A stretch of DNA of 64,000 nucleotides, from NCBI RefSeq assembly GCF_023264675.1, contig NZ_JAHFVG010000016.1:58844-122843 (forward strand). The letters run 5' to 3'. Position numbers and translations under genes: made by a program. Under the pieces are notes generated by a model. It did not search any database. It was given only the letters and a program-made list of their open reading frames with translations, and was not told where the DNA came from. Below, piece by piece: positions 24,459-33,506 of the stretch. This stretch comes from Rhodococcus sp. (in: high G+C Gram-positive bacteria). Lineage in GTDB: Bacteria > Actinomycetota > Actinomycetes > Mycobacteriales > Mycobacteriaceae. Numbering within the stretch: position 1 is the first letter of the stretch; the number at the start of each line of letters is the position of its first letter.

Positions 24459-25650
24459 CCGGGTGCACCTTGCCTGCCGCCTCGGTGGCCCTGGCCCGCG
24501 CGGTCACGATGTCGCCCGCGGTGGACACCGCGACGCCCATCCGGCGCCGCACGAAGCTCTCCGGCTTTCCGAACAACCGCAGATCGGTCTCCGGCACCGA
24601 CAGAGCGTCGGCGACCCCGTCGAAAGCGATTCCCTCGGCATCGACCCCGCCGTAGATCACCGCGGACGCCCCCGGCGAGACGAGCGTGGTGTCCACGGGA
24701 AGTCCGAGGATGGCGCGCGCATGCAGTTCGAACTCCGAGAAACGTTGCGTCCGAAGCGTCACCAGGCCGGTGTCGTGCGGTCGCGGACTGACCTCCGAGA
24801 AATAGACGTCGTCGCCCTTGACGAACAATTCGACACCGAAGAGGCCGCGCCCACCCAGAGCAGTCGTGATCTTCGATGCGACGTCCTTCGCTGCCGCGAT
24901 CGCGGCGCCTGACATCGGTTGCGGCTGCCACGATTCGATGTAGTCGCCTGATTCCTGCAGATGGCCGATCGGCTCACAGAAGTCGGTACCTGCCGTCGAC
25001 CTGATCGTGAGAAGTGTTATCTCGTAATCGAAGTCGATGAATCCCTCGACGATGACGCGCCCCAGATCCACGCGGCCGCCCTTCAGGGCGTACTCCCAGG
25101 CCTGCTGGACGTCGTCCGGTCCGTGTACCACCGACTGACCCTTGCCCGAGGACGACATCACCGGCTTGATCACCGCGGGAAAGCCGATTGTCGCCAACGC
25201 GGCTTCGACCTCGTCCAACGATTCGGCGAACGCGTACGGAGAGGTGGGCAGGCCGAGTTCTTCGGCCGCGAGCCGACGAATCCCCTCGCGGTTCATCGTC
25301 AACTGAGTGGCGCGAGCCGTCGGGATCACGACAGTGCGCCCCCGCGCCTCGACCTCTGCCAATGCATCGGTCGCGATGGCTTCGATCTCAGGGACCACGA
25401 AGTCGGGTTGTTGCGTATCGATCAGGGCGAGCAACTGCTCGGGATCGGTCATGTCGATGGTGAACGTGTGGTGGGCGACCTGATGACCCGGTGCGTTGTC
25501 GTATCGGTCCACCGCGATCACTTCGACGCCGAGACGCTGGAAGGCGATGATCACTTCTTTGCCGAGCTCACCGGCGCCGAGCAGCATCACCCGCGTCGCT
25601 CCTGGTGTCAGTGGTGTACCGATTCGTCCAGATTCCGTCGCTGCGCTCAC
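24451..25650 (-). CDS. purT: Formate-dependent phosphoribosylglycinamide formyltransferase (GART 2)
   Basis: A 399-residue ATP-grasp enzyme that formylates GAR with formate and ATP in purine synthesis. It has the N-terminal fold [21 protein letters not shown], the [14 protein letters not shown] motif, EIEAIAT, the ATP-grasp loop [14 protein letters not shown], and the metal-binding [23 protein letters not shown] region. The length matches PurT. GTG is the start codon. No other purine gene is adjacent. Confidence 0.96.
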   Translation of the reverse strand: MSAATESGRIGTPLTPGATRVMLLGAGELGKEVIIAFQRLGVEVIAVDRYDNAPGHQVAHHTFTIDMTDPEQLLALIDTQQPDFVVPEIEAIATDALAEVEARGRTVVIPTARATQLTMNREGIRRLAAEELGLPTSPYAFAESLDEVEAALATIGFPAVIKPVMSSSGKGQSVVHGPDDVQQAWEYALKGGRVDLGRVIVEGFIDFDYEITLLTIRSTAGTDFCEPIGHLQESGDYIESWQPQPMSGAAIAAAKDVASKITTALGGRGLFGVELFVKGDDVYFSEVSPRPHDTGLVTLRTQRFSEFELHARAILGLPVDTTLVSPGASAVIYGGVDAEGIAFDGVADALSVPETDLRLFGKPESFVRRRMGVAVSTAGDIVTARARATEAAGKVHPVT

Positions 25651-25760
25651 GCACTCACATTATCGCGCCCCCCACTACTTTGACGTCCACCCTTAAGTTA
25701 ACCTCGATTCACATTGTCGGCCCGAAACGCGTCGTCGGCATCACCGGAACGAGGTATTAC

Positions 25761-26837
25761 GTGTCGAACAGTGGTGGACCGCTCACAGGACTCCGTGTCG
25801 TCGAGTTGGCGGGCATCGGCCCCGGCCCGCACGCAGCGCTCTTGCTGGCCGATCTGGGCGCAGACGTCGTCCGTATTCAGCGGGCTGGGCAGATCGCCGA
25901 ACACGACCAGCAACTCCGCAGCCGAACACTGGTCGAAGCGAACCTCAAGGATCCCGCGGACATCGAGAAGGTACTGACCCTGATCGAACGAGCCGACGTT
26001 CTCATCGAGGGCTTCCGCCCCGGAGTCACCGAACGTTTGGGTCTCGGCCCCGACGTCGCTCTCGCACGCAACCCGCGCCTTGTCTACGGCCGCATGACCG
26101 GCTGGGGTCAGGAAGGGCCGTGGTCATCGGCAGCGGGCCACGACATCAACTACATCTCGGTCACGGGCGTCCTCCATGCCATCGGCAGGCAGGGCGAACG
26201 GCCGGTACCACCGCTGAACATGGTCGGCGACTTCGGCGGCGGCTCGATGTTCCTCATCTTCGGCATTCTGGCCGCCCTCTTCGAGCGTCAGACCTCGGGG
26301 CAGGGCCAGGTGGTCGACGCCGCGATGGTCGACGGCACCGCGGCTCTCTCCCACATGATCTGGGGCATGCGCGGGGCAGGCGGTTGGTCCGACGAGCGGG
26401 GCGTCAACATGCTCGACACCGGCTGGCCCTACTACGACACCTACGAGACCGGCGACGGCAAGTACATGGCTGTCGGTGCTCTCGAGCCGCAGTTCTTCGC
26501 CGAACTACTCCGGCTGCTCGAACTCGATCCAGCGACCGTACCCGGCCAGGGTGACCGTGCCCGATGGCCGGAGATGCGCGAAATCTTCACCACCACATTC
26601 AAATCCAAGACCCGCGACGAGTGGGCCGGCATCTTTGACGGCACCGATGCGTGTGTCTCGCCGATCCTGACTTTCGCCGAGGCGCCCGAGCAGGAACATC
26701 TGAAGGAACGCGGAACACTCATCGAGGTCGACGGAGTGACGCAGCACCGGCCTGCGCCAAGATTCTCCCGCACACCCAACGGGCTGCCCACCGCGCCGCC
26801 TTCGGTTGCGACAGATGCGGATTCCGTCTGGCGGTAG
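25761..26837 (+). CDS. Alpha-methylacyl-CoA racemase / CaiB family CoA transferase
   Basis: A 358-residue class III CoA-transferase-fold protein close to mycobacterial Mcr. GTG 25761 has GAGG 7 bases upstream and gives the expected opening [20 protein letters not shown]. Racemase catalytic residues are present: His and Asp in AAGHDINYI, the second Asp in [12 protein letters not shown], and Glu in [19 protein letters not shown]. This favours epimerisation of 2-methylacyl-CoA in branched lipid or sterol breakdown over CoA transfer. Confidence 0.92.
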   Translation: MSNSGGPLTGLRVVELAGIGPGPHAALLLADLGADVVRIQRAGQIAEHDQQLRSRTLVEANLKDPADIEKVLTLIERADVLIEGFRPGVTERLGLGPDVALARNPRLVYGRMTGWGQEGPWSSAAGHDINYISVTGVLHAIGRQGERPVPPLNMVGDFGGGSMFLIFGILAALFERQTSGQGQVVDAAMVDGTAALSHMIWGMRGAGGWSDERGVNMLDTGWPYYDTYETGDGKYMAVGALEPQFFAELLRLLELDPATVPGQGDRARWPEMREIFTTTFKSKTRDEWAGIFDGTDACVSPILTFAEAPEQEHLKERGTLIEVDGVTQHRPAPRFSRTPNGLPTAPPSVATDADSVWR

Positions 26838-26850
26838 TGCGCCTGCGGCG

Positions 26851-26896
26851 CCCGTGCGTGCGTAGTCGGTCCAGGGACCGACCACGCGCACACCGG
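26851..26896. terminator. Bidirectional hairpin between the racemase and MocR genes
   Basis: Left arm CCCGTGCGTGCGTAGTCGGT pairs with the right arm ending in ACACCGGG around a short CAG loop. The genes converge here. The stem shares GTAGTCGG and CGTGTGCG blocks with the hairpin at 20491-20542. Confidence 0.75.
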
Positions 26897-26907
26897 GTGG
26901 GGGGATT

Positions 26908-28386
26908 TCAGAAAACGACGGCCGGCTGCTGGGAATCGGCGATCGGGGCCAACGCCTGGTAGGCCGCCGCCGTCGCGGCGACAGCGGTGGTCAACTCCGC
27001 AGGCTCACGGGTGTACGGCATACGAAGGAATCGTTCGAACGCGCCCTCGACGCCGAACCGCGGCCCCGCCGCCAGGACCGCGCCGAAGGCAGGCACCGTC
27101 GCCGCGAGCGCACTCGACACCGGCGCCGGAATTTGCAGCCACAACGACATCCCGCCCGTCGAGCGTCGGTACTTCCAATCCGGAAGATGCTCCGCCAGCG
27201 CAGTTTCCAGCACTTCGCGTCGCTCGCGCAACTGCTCACGCCTCGTCTCGAGAATCGAGTCGGCATCCTCGAGTAGAAAGCCTGCGGCAAGTTGATCCAT
27301 GATCGACGTGCCCAGGTCGTGGGCGGCGCGCGAGCCGGCGAGTCGACTGATGAGCGACGGATTGGCTCTGATCCATCCGATCCTCAGACCGCCCCAGTAC
27401 GACTTCGACGCCGATCCGATCGTGACGATGTCGGTTCCCGATACTCGGCCGAACGAGGCTACGGGCGGCGGCGGCGGGGAGTCGAGCCACAGATCCACCA
27501 TGGTCTCGTCGACGATCAACGTCATCGAGGTATCCCGCGCGATCTTGGCAAGTTGGGCACGACCGTCGGCGGAGAGGCATCGTCCGGTGGGATTGTGGAA
27601 ATCCGGAATCATGTACGCGACCTTCGCCGCGGTCTGGCGGGCCGCACTACGGATGCCATCCAGGTCCCACGGCTGATTGTCCGGCGATATCGGCACGGGC
27701 ACGGGACGGGCGCCGACCCTTCTGATGGCCTCGAGCGCATTGGGATACGTCGGATGGTCGATGAGCACTCGGTCTCCGGGAGAAGTCAGGGTCCCGAGGA
27801 GAAGTCGCACGGCCTGCTGCGCTCCCGACGTGACCATGATCTGGTCGGGCGTCGTGGGGAGTCCTCGTTCGGTGAACCGCCGCGAGATGGCTTCGCGGAG
27901 CACCGCGATCCCGATCGGCTCCATACCGTGATTGGACAGGTACGCCGGAAGTGCTTGCAACGCAGAGTTGTACGCCGACATCATGGCCTCGGTCGGTGCA
28001 GCCATCGCCGCATGGCTCATGTCGACGACCGGTCCTGTCGAGTTGCGCGTCTGCACGAGCAAACCGTTGGGACGCGCGATGTCCGGTAGCGCCACAGTGC
28101 TTCTGGCGCCCTGCTTGCTGATCAGATAGCCCTCTTCACGAAGAACGGCGTACGACGAGGTGATGGTGGTCCGGCTCAGATCGAGCGCCGCCGACAGATC
28201 GCGCTCACTCGGCAACCCGACTCCGAGCGGGATTCGGCCGTCGTGGATCAGCAATCTGACACCGTCGGCAAGGGCGCGATACGTAGGACGCGACGTACGC
28301 TTGCGGCCCGGATGATCCTCCGCCTCGGTACGCCAGCGACCGAGGTCTCGTGCGAGCGACGGTGCGTTGAGAACTCGGATGGCCAT
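26908..28386 (-). CDS. MocR-family regulator: GntR-type HTH fused to aminotransferase domain
   Basis: A 492-residue chimeric regulator. Residues about 30-105 are a GntR winged helix (ALADGVRLLIHDGRIPLGVGLPSERDLSAALDLSRTTI). Residues about 130-480 are a fold-type I aminotransferase domain with the PLP lysine in GSASKSYWGGLRIGW and the NPTG motif in IPDFHNPTGR. ATG 28386 gives a start MAIRVLNAPSLA; the frame continues to 28509 without homology. It sits divergent from ogt over a gap rich in CCAGT/ACTGG repeats. MocR proteins often control a divergent neighbour and sense PLP or an amino compound. The target is probably ogt and/or itself. Confidence 0.93.
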   Translation of the reverse strand: MAIRVLNAPSLARDLGRWRTEAEDHPGRKRTSRPTYRALADGVRLLIHDGRIPLGVGLPSERDLSAALDLSRTTITSSYAVLREEGYLISKQGARSTVALPDIARPNGLLVQTRNSTGPVVDMSHAAMAAPTEAMMSAYNSALQALPAYLSNHGMEPIGIAVLREAISRRFTERGLPTTPDQIMVTSGAQQAVRLLLGTLTSPGDRVLIDHPTYPNALEAIRRVGARPVPVPISPDNQPWDLDGIRSAARQTAAKVAYMIPDFHNPTGRCLSADGRAQLAKIARDTSMTLIVDETMVDLWLDSPPPPPVASFGRVSGTDIVTIGSASKSYWGGLRIGWIRANPSLISRLAGSRAAHDLGTSIMDQLAAGFLLEDADSILETRREQLRERREVLETALAEHLPDWKYRRSTGGMSLWLQIPAPVSSALAATVPAFGAVLAAGPRFGVEGAFERFLRMPYTREPAELTTAVAATAAAYQALAPIADSQQPAVVF

Positions 28387-28390
28387 GGCC

Positions 28391-28459
28391 CCAGTATCCG
28401 TCCACTGGTATGCAGAAACAAATCCAGTTCGATGTCGGCGGCCTGGTCCATACTGGACC
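28391..28459. promoter_or_regulatory. Repeated CCAGT/ACTGG boxes between the MocR gene and ogt
   Basis: Two symmetrical elements lie in this 74-bp divergent gap: CCAGT-N8-ACTGG at 28391-28408 and GGTCCA-TAC-TGGACC at 28445-28459, with a further TCCAGTT between them. Multiple spaced boxes are typical of MocR operators. CATACT at 28449-28454 could be a -10 placing ogt transcription at or next to its ATG. Confidence 0.65.
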
Positions 28460-28460
28460 G

Positions 28461-28979
28461 ATGCCGTACGCACTGTTCGACACCGCCCTCGGTCGCTGCG
28501 GTCTGGCATGGACCAGTGCAGGCATCACCGCCGTCGGGCTGCCGGAATCGGACGAAAGCCTGGTGAAGTATCTCTCGTCGTTCGATGCCGTCACTGCCGT
28601 TCCGGACGGGGTGGCTCGTGAGGCCGTCGAGGCGATCACAGCGCTGCTCGACGGTTCGGCGGTCGATCTCTCCGCGGTACCCGTCGTCCTGGATGTGTCG
28701 GACTTCGACAGAGCGGTGTACGACGTCACCAGCTCGATCCCCCGCGGATCCACTCTCACCTACGGAGCGGTCGCGACTCGACTCGGCCAGCCAGGTGCAG
28801 CTCAGGCGGTCGGCGGAGCCTTGGGACGCAACCCCGTACCGATCATCGTTCCGTGCCACCGAGTGCTCGGCGCCGGCAGAGAAGTGGGCGGCTTCTCAGC
28901 GCCGGGAGGTGCGTCGACGAAGCAGAAAATTCTCGCTGTCGAGGGCGTCGCAGGCTTCGGGGAACCGACACTGTTCTGA
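28461..28979 (+). CDS. ogt: Methylated-DNA--protein-cysteine methyltransferase
   Basis: A 172-residue suicide repair protein removing O6-alkyl groups from guanine. The active-site motif is IIVPCHRVLGA (near residue 133), preceded by the helix-turn-helix RGSTLTYGAVATRLGQPGAAQAVGGALGRNP. ATG 28461 is used (MPYALFDTALG). No ribosome site is visible and a -10-like CATACT ends 7 bp upstream, so the message may be leaderless. Unusually, it faces a MocR regulator rather than an Ada-type activator. Confidence 0.93.
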   Translation: MPYALFDTALGRCGLAWTSAGITAVGLPESDESLVKYLSSFDAVTAVPDGVAREAVEAITALLDGSAVDLSAVPVVLDVSDFDRAVYDVTSSIPRGSTLTYGAVATRLGQPGAAQAVGGALGRNPVPIIVPCHRVLGAGREVGGFSAPGGASTKQKILAVEGVAGFGEPTLF

Positions 28980-29126
28980 CCAATTCGGTCAGATGACGAC
29001 TGTTGCCTTTCAGGACATCAAGACAATTCAATTGAATTCGCCATTATCGACACTCAGTGCAATTAGCCGCTATTAAAATACAATCGAATGGTCGGGATAT
29101 CGCCATTGAAAACAACTCCGAGTTTC

Positions 29127-29567
29127 TTATGCAGAAACCGGCAAGTTTTCGGTGGGTGCAGCGACAACGGAGACGATGTCGGCATCCGGCCCCGGAGCCA
29201 TCGACTCACCGTCGGTGGTACCGCCGATCGTGAACGCTCCCGATTCGGGGAGCCATCCGATCGAGCCCCGCTCGAACATGTTGTAGCGACCATGACCCGT
29301 TGGAGTGGGCTTTTCGTTGCTGATCGGGTATCCGAGGGCACCGTACGGGCCACCGTGAGTGAGGTACCAGGCAAGGATTTCGCCGTGCACCTCGTGCGCG
29401 CCGCCTTCCGGGAGGGCGAAGACGGTCGCCTTGCGGTACTCGAGCATTCCGCCGCCGCCGGGACCGAGCATGAATTCACCGACCTGCTCGCCGATCCACG
29501 GATGTTCGTAAGCAAAGCGATCGAATTGATAACCAAAGACTTCGAGACCGCTGTATGAAGTGGACAT
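29127..29567 (-). CDS. LGFP-repeat protein
   Basis: A 146-residue protein. ATG 29567 has GGAAGG 7 bases upstream. Residues about 50-110 carry an LGFP-like repeat unit: HGEILAWYLTHGGPYGALGYPISNE, then GRYNMFERGSIGWLPESGAFTI. LGFP repeats occur in corynebacterial/mycobacterial envelope proteins, including some mycolyltransferases. Here there is no signal peptide, which is odd for that role. It follows the signal peptidase fusion gene by 95 bp on the same strand and may be the last gene of that operon. A plus-strand frame across the same DNA lacks any family features. Confidence 0.82.
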   Translation of the reverse strand: MSTSYSGLEVFGYQFDRFAYEHPWIGEQVGEFMLGPGGGGMLEYRKATVFALPEGGAHEVHGEILAWYLTHGGPYGALGYPISNEKPTPTGHGRYNMFERGSIGWLPESGAFTIGGTTDGESMAPGPDADIVSVVAAPTENLPVSA

Positions 29568-29662
29568 CGACCGACCTTCCGTCGCTTTACCTGGCGCCCA
29601 TTCTCCGCCTTTGCGAGCGATAAAGCACGTCGATTTCCGAATATTTAATTCATACCGATGAA

Positions 29663-31222
29663 TCAGTTCATCCGGGCGGCGATCTCGTCCGGGATCTCGT
29701 CCGTCGCCGAGGGATCGACGACACTGCGCGACCATCCCGACCCGGTCCTGTCGAGTCTCACCAACTGGTCGGTTCCGAGGAGCCAGAGCTGGTCCCCCGA
29801 CGCCCACGCCACGCCATAGCCGTACTGACTGTCGGACACAGCGGGTGCGCTGTACTGAACGGCGCCGGCGGAGTCGGTGATCTGCAGCGTCGGCGAGCCC
29901 TCGACCTCCACGACCTTGGCCACCGACGAGCCCGACGGCGACGACTGGGGTGAAATCAAGTTCGCCGGGGCGGGCGGGGTCGTGGTTGTCGCCGGAGCGG
30001 GAGGTGGTTCGACGGCGGCAGGTGAGGGTTCGGGCACATCGGCTGACGGTGTGGTGGTCGTAGCTGTGGTGGTCGTCGTGGTGGAAGTCGGAGCGTCCGT
30101 TGTGCTGGGCGTAGGCACTGCGCTTGCCGTCGTCGTTTGGGTCGCCGTTGGAGATGCCTCGGTGGCGGTGGTTGGAACATCTGGAGCGCGTCGCGCCGAG
30201 GCACCGGATGTAGCAGCCGTGAAAGAAGTACACGTCGAGAACAGGAACGTGGTGAAGGAAACATTCCACGTCCCCGCGGGCGCCGAAAGAAAGGTGCCTG
30301 ACCTAGCTCGAAGGGTGAAAGGCATCGACCCCAACGAAAGCAATGCCCCGGCATCGCCCGTGTTGTAAGTTCTGGTCGCTCCCGCGGCCGGAGCGAGCAC
30401 GATCGGATTGGGTGACGTTCCGACAGTGATTTCGTAGCTGTAGGCCGGGTTGTTCGTCCAACTCAGCCTTGCGGTGGAGAGAGCTCGGTTCGCGCAGGTG
30501 TAGTTGACCGGCGCCGGCAAGATCGTCGAAATAGTTCCACTCGTCGCCGTCGAGGTATTCGTCAGCGGTGCCGCCAGTGCAACCGGCGGATTCGACGACG
30601 CGATGCCGACGGCCCCGATCATTGCCAGGGCTGCGAAGATCGAAAGAGGCATCTTGCCGTGCTTACCGCTGGTGGAGTCGTCGGACGACGGTTCCGGATC
30701 CGTCCGCCCCTGCGGTTTCCACGCGATCATGAGAAGAATTCCGACCAGAACACCGCCGACGAACACTGCAACCGGGCCACTGAGCCATGTCACGGCATAG
30801 CCGAGCTTGGGAACACTGAACAGCACACGCCGAACTTCGGAGACAACGTACGGCTCGGCGTCGGGATCGGCGTTCGCATCACCCTTCAGGTTCAGCTCGA
30901 CACTGCCGCTTGCGCTCGGTCCGATCTCGAAGACACGGTGCGTGATTCCATTCCCCGACGCATTGGTCACGTTGACAACATCACCCACCTGAACATCGAC
31001 GGCCGGTGTTGTCTTGCTCAGCGCCAACGCTCCGGTCTCGATTGCCGGTGCCATCGAACCCGATCTGAAGACGAGCGGAGTGATACCGAACAGAAACGCG
31101 GACAATGCCATCAGAACGCAGAGCAATCCGGCGACTGCGCCGACGGTGAGCGCGACTTCCCGTACCCATCGCCGCCTCGAATGTGTCGAGGTGGATTCCG
31201 AATCGCTCGAGTGGGTGCTCAT
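29663..31222 (-). CDS. SipW/archaeal-type signal peptidase I fused to a SipW-type exported domain
   Basis: A 519-residue protein. Residues 1-170 form an S26 signal peptidase: helix at 21-46, catalytic Ser56 in RSGSMAP, His95 in ITHRV (the His-type dyad of archaeal/ER/SipW enzymes, not Lys), Asp115 in KGDAN, then a helix at 148-168. A second hydrophobic segment at 191-217 is followed by TNTSTATSGTIST, matching the post-signal motif of the next upstream gene product (DTSTATSGTFTT). After that come a beta-rich domain (240-330), a Thr/Pro-rich linker, and a C-terminal propeller-like segment with WLLGTDQLVRLD. It looks like a peptidase joined to its own substrate. It directly follows the preceding stop codon. 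Confidence 0.85.
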   Translation of the reverse strand: MSTHSSDSESTSTHSRRRWVREVALTVGAVAGLLCVLMALSAFLFGITPLVFRSGSMAPAIETGALALSKTTPAVDVQVGDVVNVTNASGNGITHRVFEIGPSASGSVELNLKGDANADPDAEPYVVSEVRRVLFSVPKLGYAVTWLSGPVAVFVGGVLVGILLMIAWKPQGRTDPEPSSDDSTSGKHGKMPLSIFAALAMIGAVGIASSNPPVALAAPLTNTSTATSGTISTILPAPVNYTCANRALSTARLSWTNNPAYSYEITVGTSPNPIVLAPAAGATRTYNTGDAGALLSLGSMPFTLRARSGTFLSAPAGTWNVSFTTFLFSTCTSFTAATSGASARRAPDVPTTATEASPTATQTTTASAVPTPSTTDAPTSTTTTTTATTTTPSADVPEPSPAAVEPPPAPATTTTPPAPANLISPQSSPSGSSVAKVVEVEGSPTLQITDSAGAVQYSAPAVSDSQYGYGVAWASGDQLWLLGTDQLVRLDRTGSGWSRSVVDPSATDEIPDEIAARMN

Positions 31223-31840
31223 CTAGGTCGACGTCGCGACGAGTGAGTAGGTGATCGTTCCTGTTGCCGGCGTGGCCGGGGCGGTCGCCGTGCTCGGCAT
31301 GATGACGCTGATGCAGAGTTGGTCGGTTGCGCCCACTGCGATTGGACGGGTGAGGTTGCCCGCCGGCGAGGCCTGCTGAAAGAACTTCGAAGAAGATAGA
31401 CCCGTTACAGTGCTCAACGCGGTGGCAGTGCAGGAATTGCCCGCATACACAGCAGAATTCAACAAGGCCCCTAAGCCCGTCGTGCTGTTGGCGACAACCG
31501 AAATGGTGTAGTTGAACGCGACCGATCCCGAGTTCCTCACGAGTAGCGGCGCGGTGACGGTATTTCCCGGCGCAATGGCCGTATTGGTCAATGCGGTGGC
31601 GAAGGCAGGGGGGTTGTCGTCGACGGCAGGGTTCCCCACCTTGATGTCGATCGTTCCCGTGGTGAATGTTCCCGAGGTCGCCGTCGACGTATCCGACCAC
31701 GCCGCAAGGGTTCCCACTGCTCCGATCCCGAGGACGATCCCGATGGACATGACGGCGCGGGCACGAGCGCTGATCAACGCCGAGCCGACTCGACGCAGCA
31801 CCCTCGATGCGCCGACATGTTGTTCATGGCCCGCCATCAC
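31223..31840 (-). CDS. SipW-class signal peptide exported protein (TasA/CalY-like)
   Basis: A 205-residue predicted secreted protein. About 28 residues precede a helix (RAVMSIGIVLGIGAVGTLAAW), and directly after it comes SDTSTATSGTFTTGTIDIKVG, the signature of preproteins cut by SipW-type peptidases. The remainder is beta-strand rich, with NSGSVAFNYTISV, and two Cys. Relatives include TasA and camelysin, which form surface fibres or act as proteases. It overlaps the preceding gene by 4 bp. Confidence 0.85.
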   Translation of the reverse strand: MMAGHEQHVGASRVLRRVGSALISARARAVMSIGIVLGIGAVGTLAAWSDTSTATSGTFTTGTIDIKVGNPAVDDNPPAFATALTNTAIAPGNTVTAPLLVRNSGSVAFNYTISVVANSTTGLGALLNSAVYAGNSCTATALSTVTGLSSSKFFQQASPAGNLTRPIAVGATDQLCISVIMPSTATAPATPATGTITYSLVATST

Positions 31841-32349
31841 GAATTCGTTCCTTCCAGCTCATCGTTCGCGCCCGATGCGAGCCCGCACCCGACGCTCTCC
31901 CGATTGTCCCACTGCACAACGATGTCCACGTCGGACAAGGCGTTCTGAGTTTCGTTCCCAGCACCGAAGGCCATGTCGACTGTTGCTCCTACTATTATCT
32001 TCTCGTGCGGTCCGACCATTACGACTCCGCACTTCTCCGCTGACGCGGCGCCGTCGATCGACACGGTCAGCGCATCGGCGAAGTAAGAATTGTCGCTGTG
32101 CACGAGTACCTGGATCCGGCCGTCGTCGTCGGTGTCGTTGAAGACGTGAAACACCGCCCCGCGGCGATCCCCCGGGACCCATCGAATGTCTTTGTCGAAC
32201 AGAGGCGTAGGTAACGCGGAGTTCCACGTCTCGCCGTCGTAGCTGTAAGTCACCGTCTGCGCCGGGCGTGCCGATCCGGTACCCAGCAACACGACGATCG
32301 CGAGGGCAGTGACGACGACCGCGCATGGGATGGCGACGCTCGAATTCAC
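31837..32349 (-). CDS. Small exported beta-rich protein of the SipW operon
   Basis: A 170-residue protein with an N-terminal helix (VAIPCAVVVTALAIVVLLG) and an outer domain. YDGETWNSALPTPLFDKDIRWVPGD and VFHVFNDTDDDGRIQVLV resemble the strand-PGD-strand-N pattern in TasA-like folds, but there is no SipW-type signature after the helix. Two cysteines (EKCGV and VGCGL) may form a disulfide. It overlaps neighbours on both sides by 4 bp (ATGA type), so it is co-translated with a signal peptidase upstream. Function unknown. Confidence 0.8.
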   Translation of the reverse strand: MNSSVAIPCAVVVTALAIVVLLGTGSARPAQTVTYSYDGETWNSALPTPLFDKDIRWVPGDRRGAVFHVFNDTDDDGRIQVLVHSDNSYFADALTVSIDGAASAEKCGVVMVGPHEKIIVGATVDMAFGAGNETQNALSDVDIVVQWDNRESVGCGLASGANDELEGTNS

Positions 32350-32942
32350 GACGCCTCCCGGCGTTTCTTTCGGTAGTCCACGCCTGCGCCGACGAACATG
32401 AACAGTGCGTACCCTGCGAGTCCGATGACTATGACAGTTACCGTGATTCGACGCTGGTCACCGTTGAGCCAGTTGTTGACGTACCCCATGTACGGGACCG
32501 CATACCAGACTTTTCCGCGGATCTGACCGATCTGCACGGGGTTCTCGTCGTCGGAACCGTTGTTGTCACCGCGGGTGATGTAGGTCGTGACACCGCCACC
32601 TGTCTGCTGAGTGGCAACGATCCGGTGCGTCACGACGTCTGGTTCCCCAGACTTGATCTGATAGGTGATCGCTGTTCCCACAGTAAGTTCGGATCGATCT
32701 GCGGGCTTGATCACCACCAGCGACCCCGGCGGATACGTCGGCCTCATCGACGACGTGAGGATCGTGTACGGCGTCGCCCCCGAGACTCGCGGAACCACAA
32801 CGGTCACGGCGAGCACGAAAAGCATTGCCGCAAGGAGTGTGTAGGACACGATGCGACTCACCCACCACGACACGCCCGTGTGCTCGTTCTCCGACTTCTC
32901 GGGCGGAACAACAGGGATGACGTCGGTGTCTTCGGTGCTCAT
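32346..32942 (-). CDS. Signal peptidase I, SipW/archaeal type
   Basis: A 198-residue membrane serine protease. Residues 30-50 form the N-terminal helix; catalytic Ser65 lies in TSSMRPTY, His106 in VTHRIV and Asp126 in TRGDNN; a C-terminal helix occupies about 163-187 and ends in a basic tail (YRKKRREAS). The Ser/His type is the one that processes SipW-class preproteins such as TasA. It lies between two such candidate substrates and overlaps both neighbours by 4 bp, so it very probably cleaves the products of this operon. Confidence 0.9.
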   Translation of the reverse strand: MSTEDTDVIPVVPPEKSENEHTGVSWWVSRIVSYTLLAAMLFVLAVTVVVPRVSGATPYTILTSSMRPTYPPGSLVVIKPADRSELTVGTAITYQIKSGEPDVVTHRIVATQQTGGGVTTYITRGDNNGSDDENPVQIGQIRGKVWYAVPYMGYVNNWLNGDQRRITVTVIVIGLAGYALFMFVGAGVDYRKKRREAS

Positions 32943-33496
32943 GTCTGGTCCGCTCGGAACGAGAATTTCACGGTGGAGGACTGACTCTTGGGAGGGTCGC
33001 TACCGACTGCTACGCGAAAACACCACACTTCGGCGGCATTCGGAGCCAGTAGCCGTGCTGCGGGTGCCGTCGGCGCCTGCGCGCCCGCGGCATTGCCGGT
33101 GAACAACTGCGTTGCCCCTGTCGGCGGCGTTGTCGCCGGGCAGTTGGAGCTCGACGCCACCAGGCTCGCAGTCAGAGTCAGCGGCACTGTGCCCGTCACT
33201 GTCGTGGTCTGCAGTCGATAGTCGAACGGAATGTTCCCAGCGTTCTTGATGCTGAGTGGCGCCTGTGAAAAGCCGTCCGGGCCCAGGTTCGTCGAACCGA
33301 GTGCAGTGAGAACGTAATCGTTCACTTCGGCGCCGGAAGGACCTACCTTGATGTCCAGGGTGCCGGAGTTGATGGTCCCACCGCTCACGATGGCGTCGTC
33401 ACGCCACAGCGCGCCCGTCGTCTGTGCTGATCCGAAGATCACCACGACGACGGACGCGGCTGCGAGTGCCCAATACCGGCCGTACTTTGTGCTCAC
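32939..33496 (-). CDS. SipW-class signal peptide exported protein (TasA-like)
   Basis: A 185-residue predicted secreted protein. A helix (YWALAAASVVVVIFGSAQTTG) is followed by ALWRDDAIVSGGTINSGTLDIKVG, the SipW-substrate signature with GGTINSGTLDI. The body is beta rich (LSIKNAGNIPFDYRLQTTTV) and has two Cys. It follows the first gene of the operon by 10 bp and overlaps the signal peptidase by 4 bp. Confidence 0.85.
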   Translation of the reverse strand: MSTKYGRYWALAAASVVVVIFGSAQTTGALWRDDAIVSGGTINSGTLDIKVGPSGAEVNDYVLTALGSTNLGPDGFSQAPLSIKNAGNIPFDYRLQTTTVTGTVPLTLTASLVASSSNCPATTPPTGATQLFTGNAAGAQAPTAPAARLLAPNAAEVWCFRVAVGSDPPKSQSSTVKFSFRADQT

Positions 33497-33506
33497 CAGG
33501 GACAGA

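Noticed and set aside
29088..29558. 156-codon plus-strand frame over the LGFP gene
   Set aside because: The minus strand has an LGFP repeat and a good ribosome site; the plus frame has neither.
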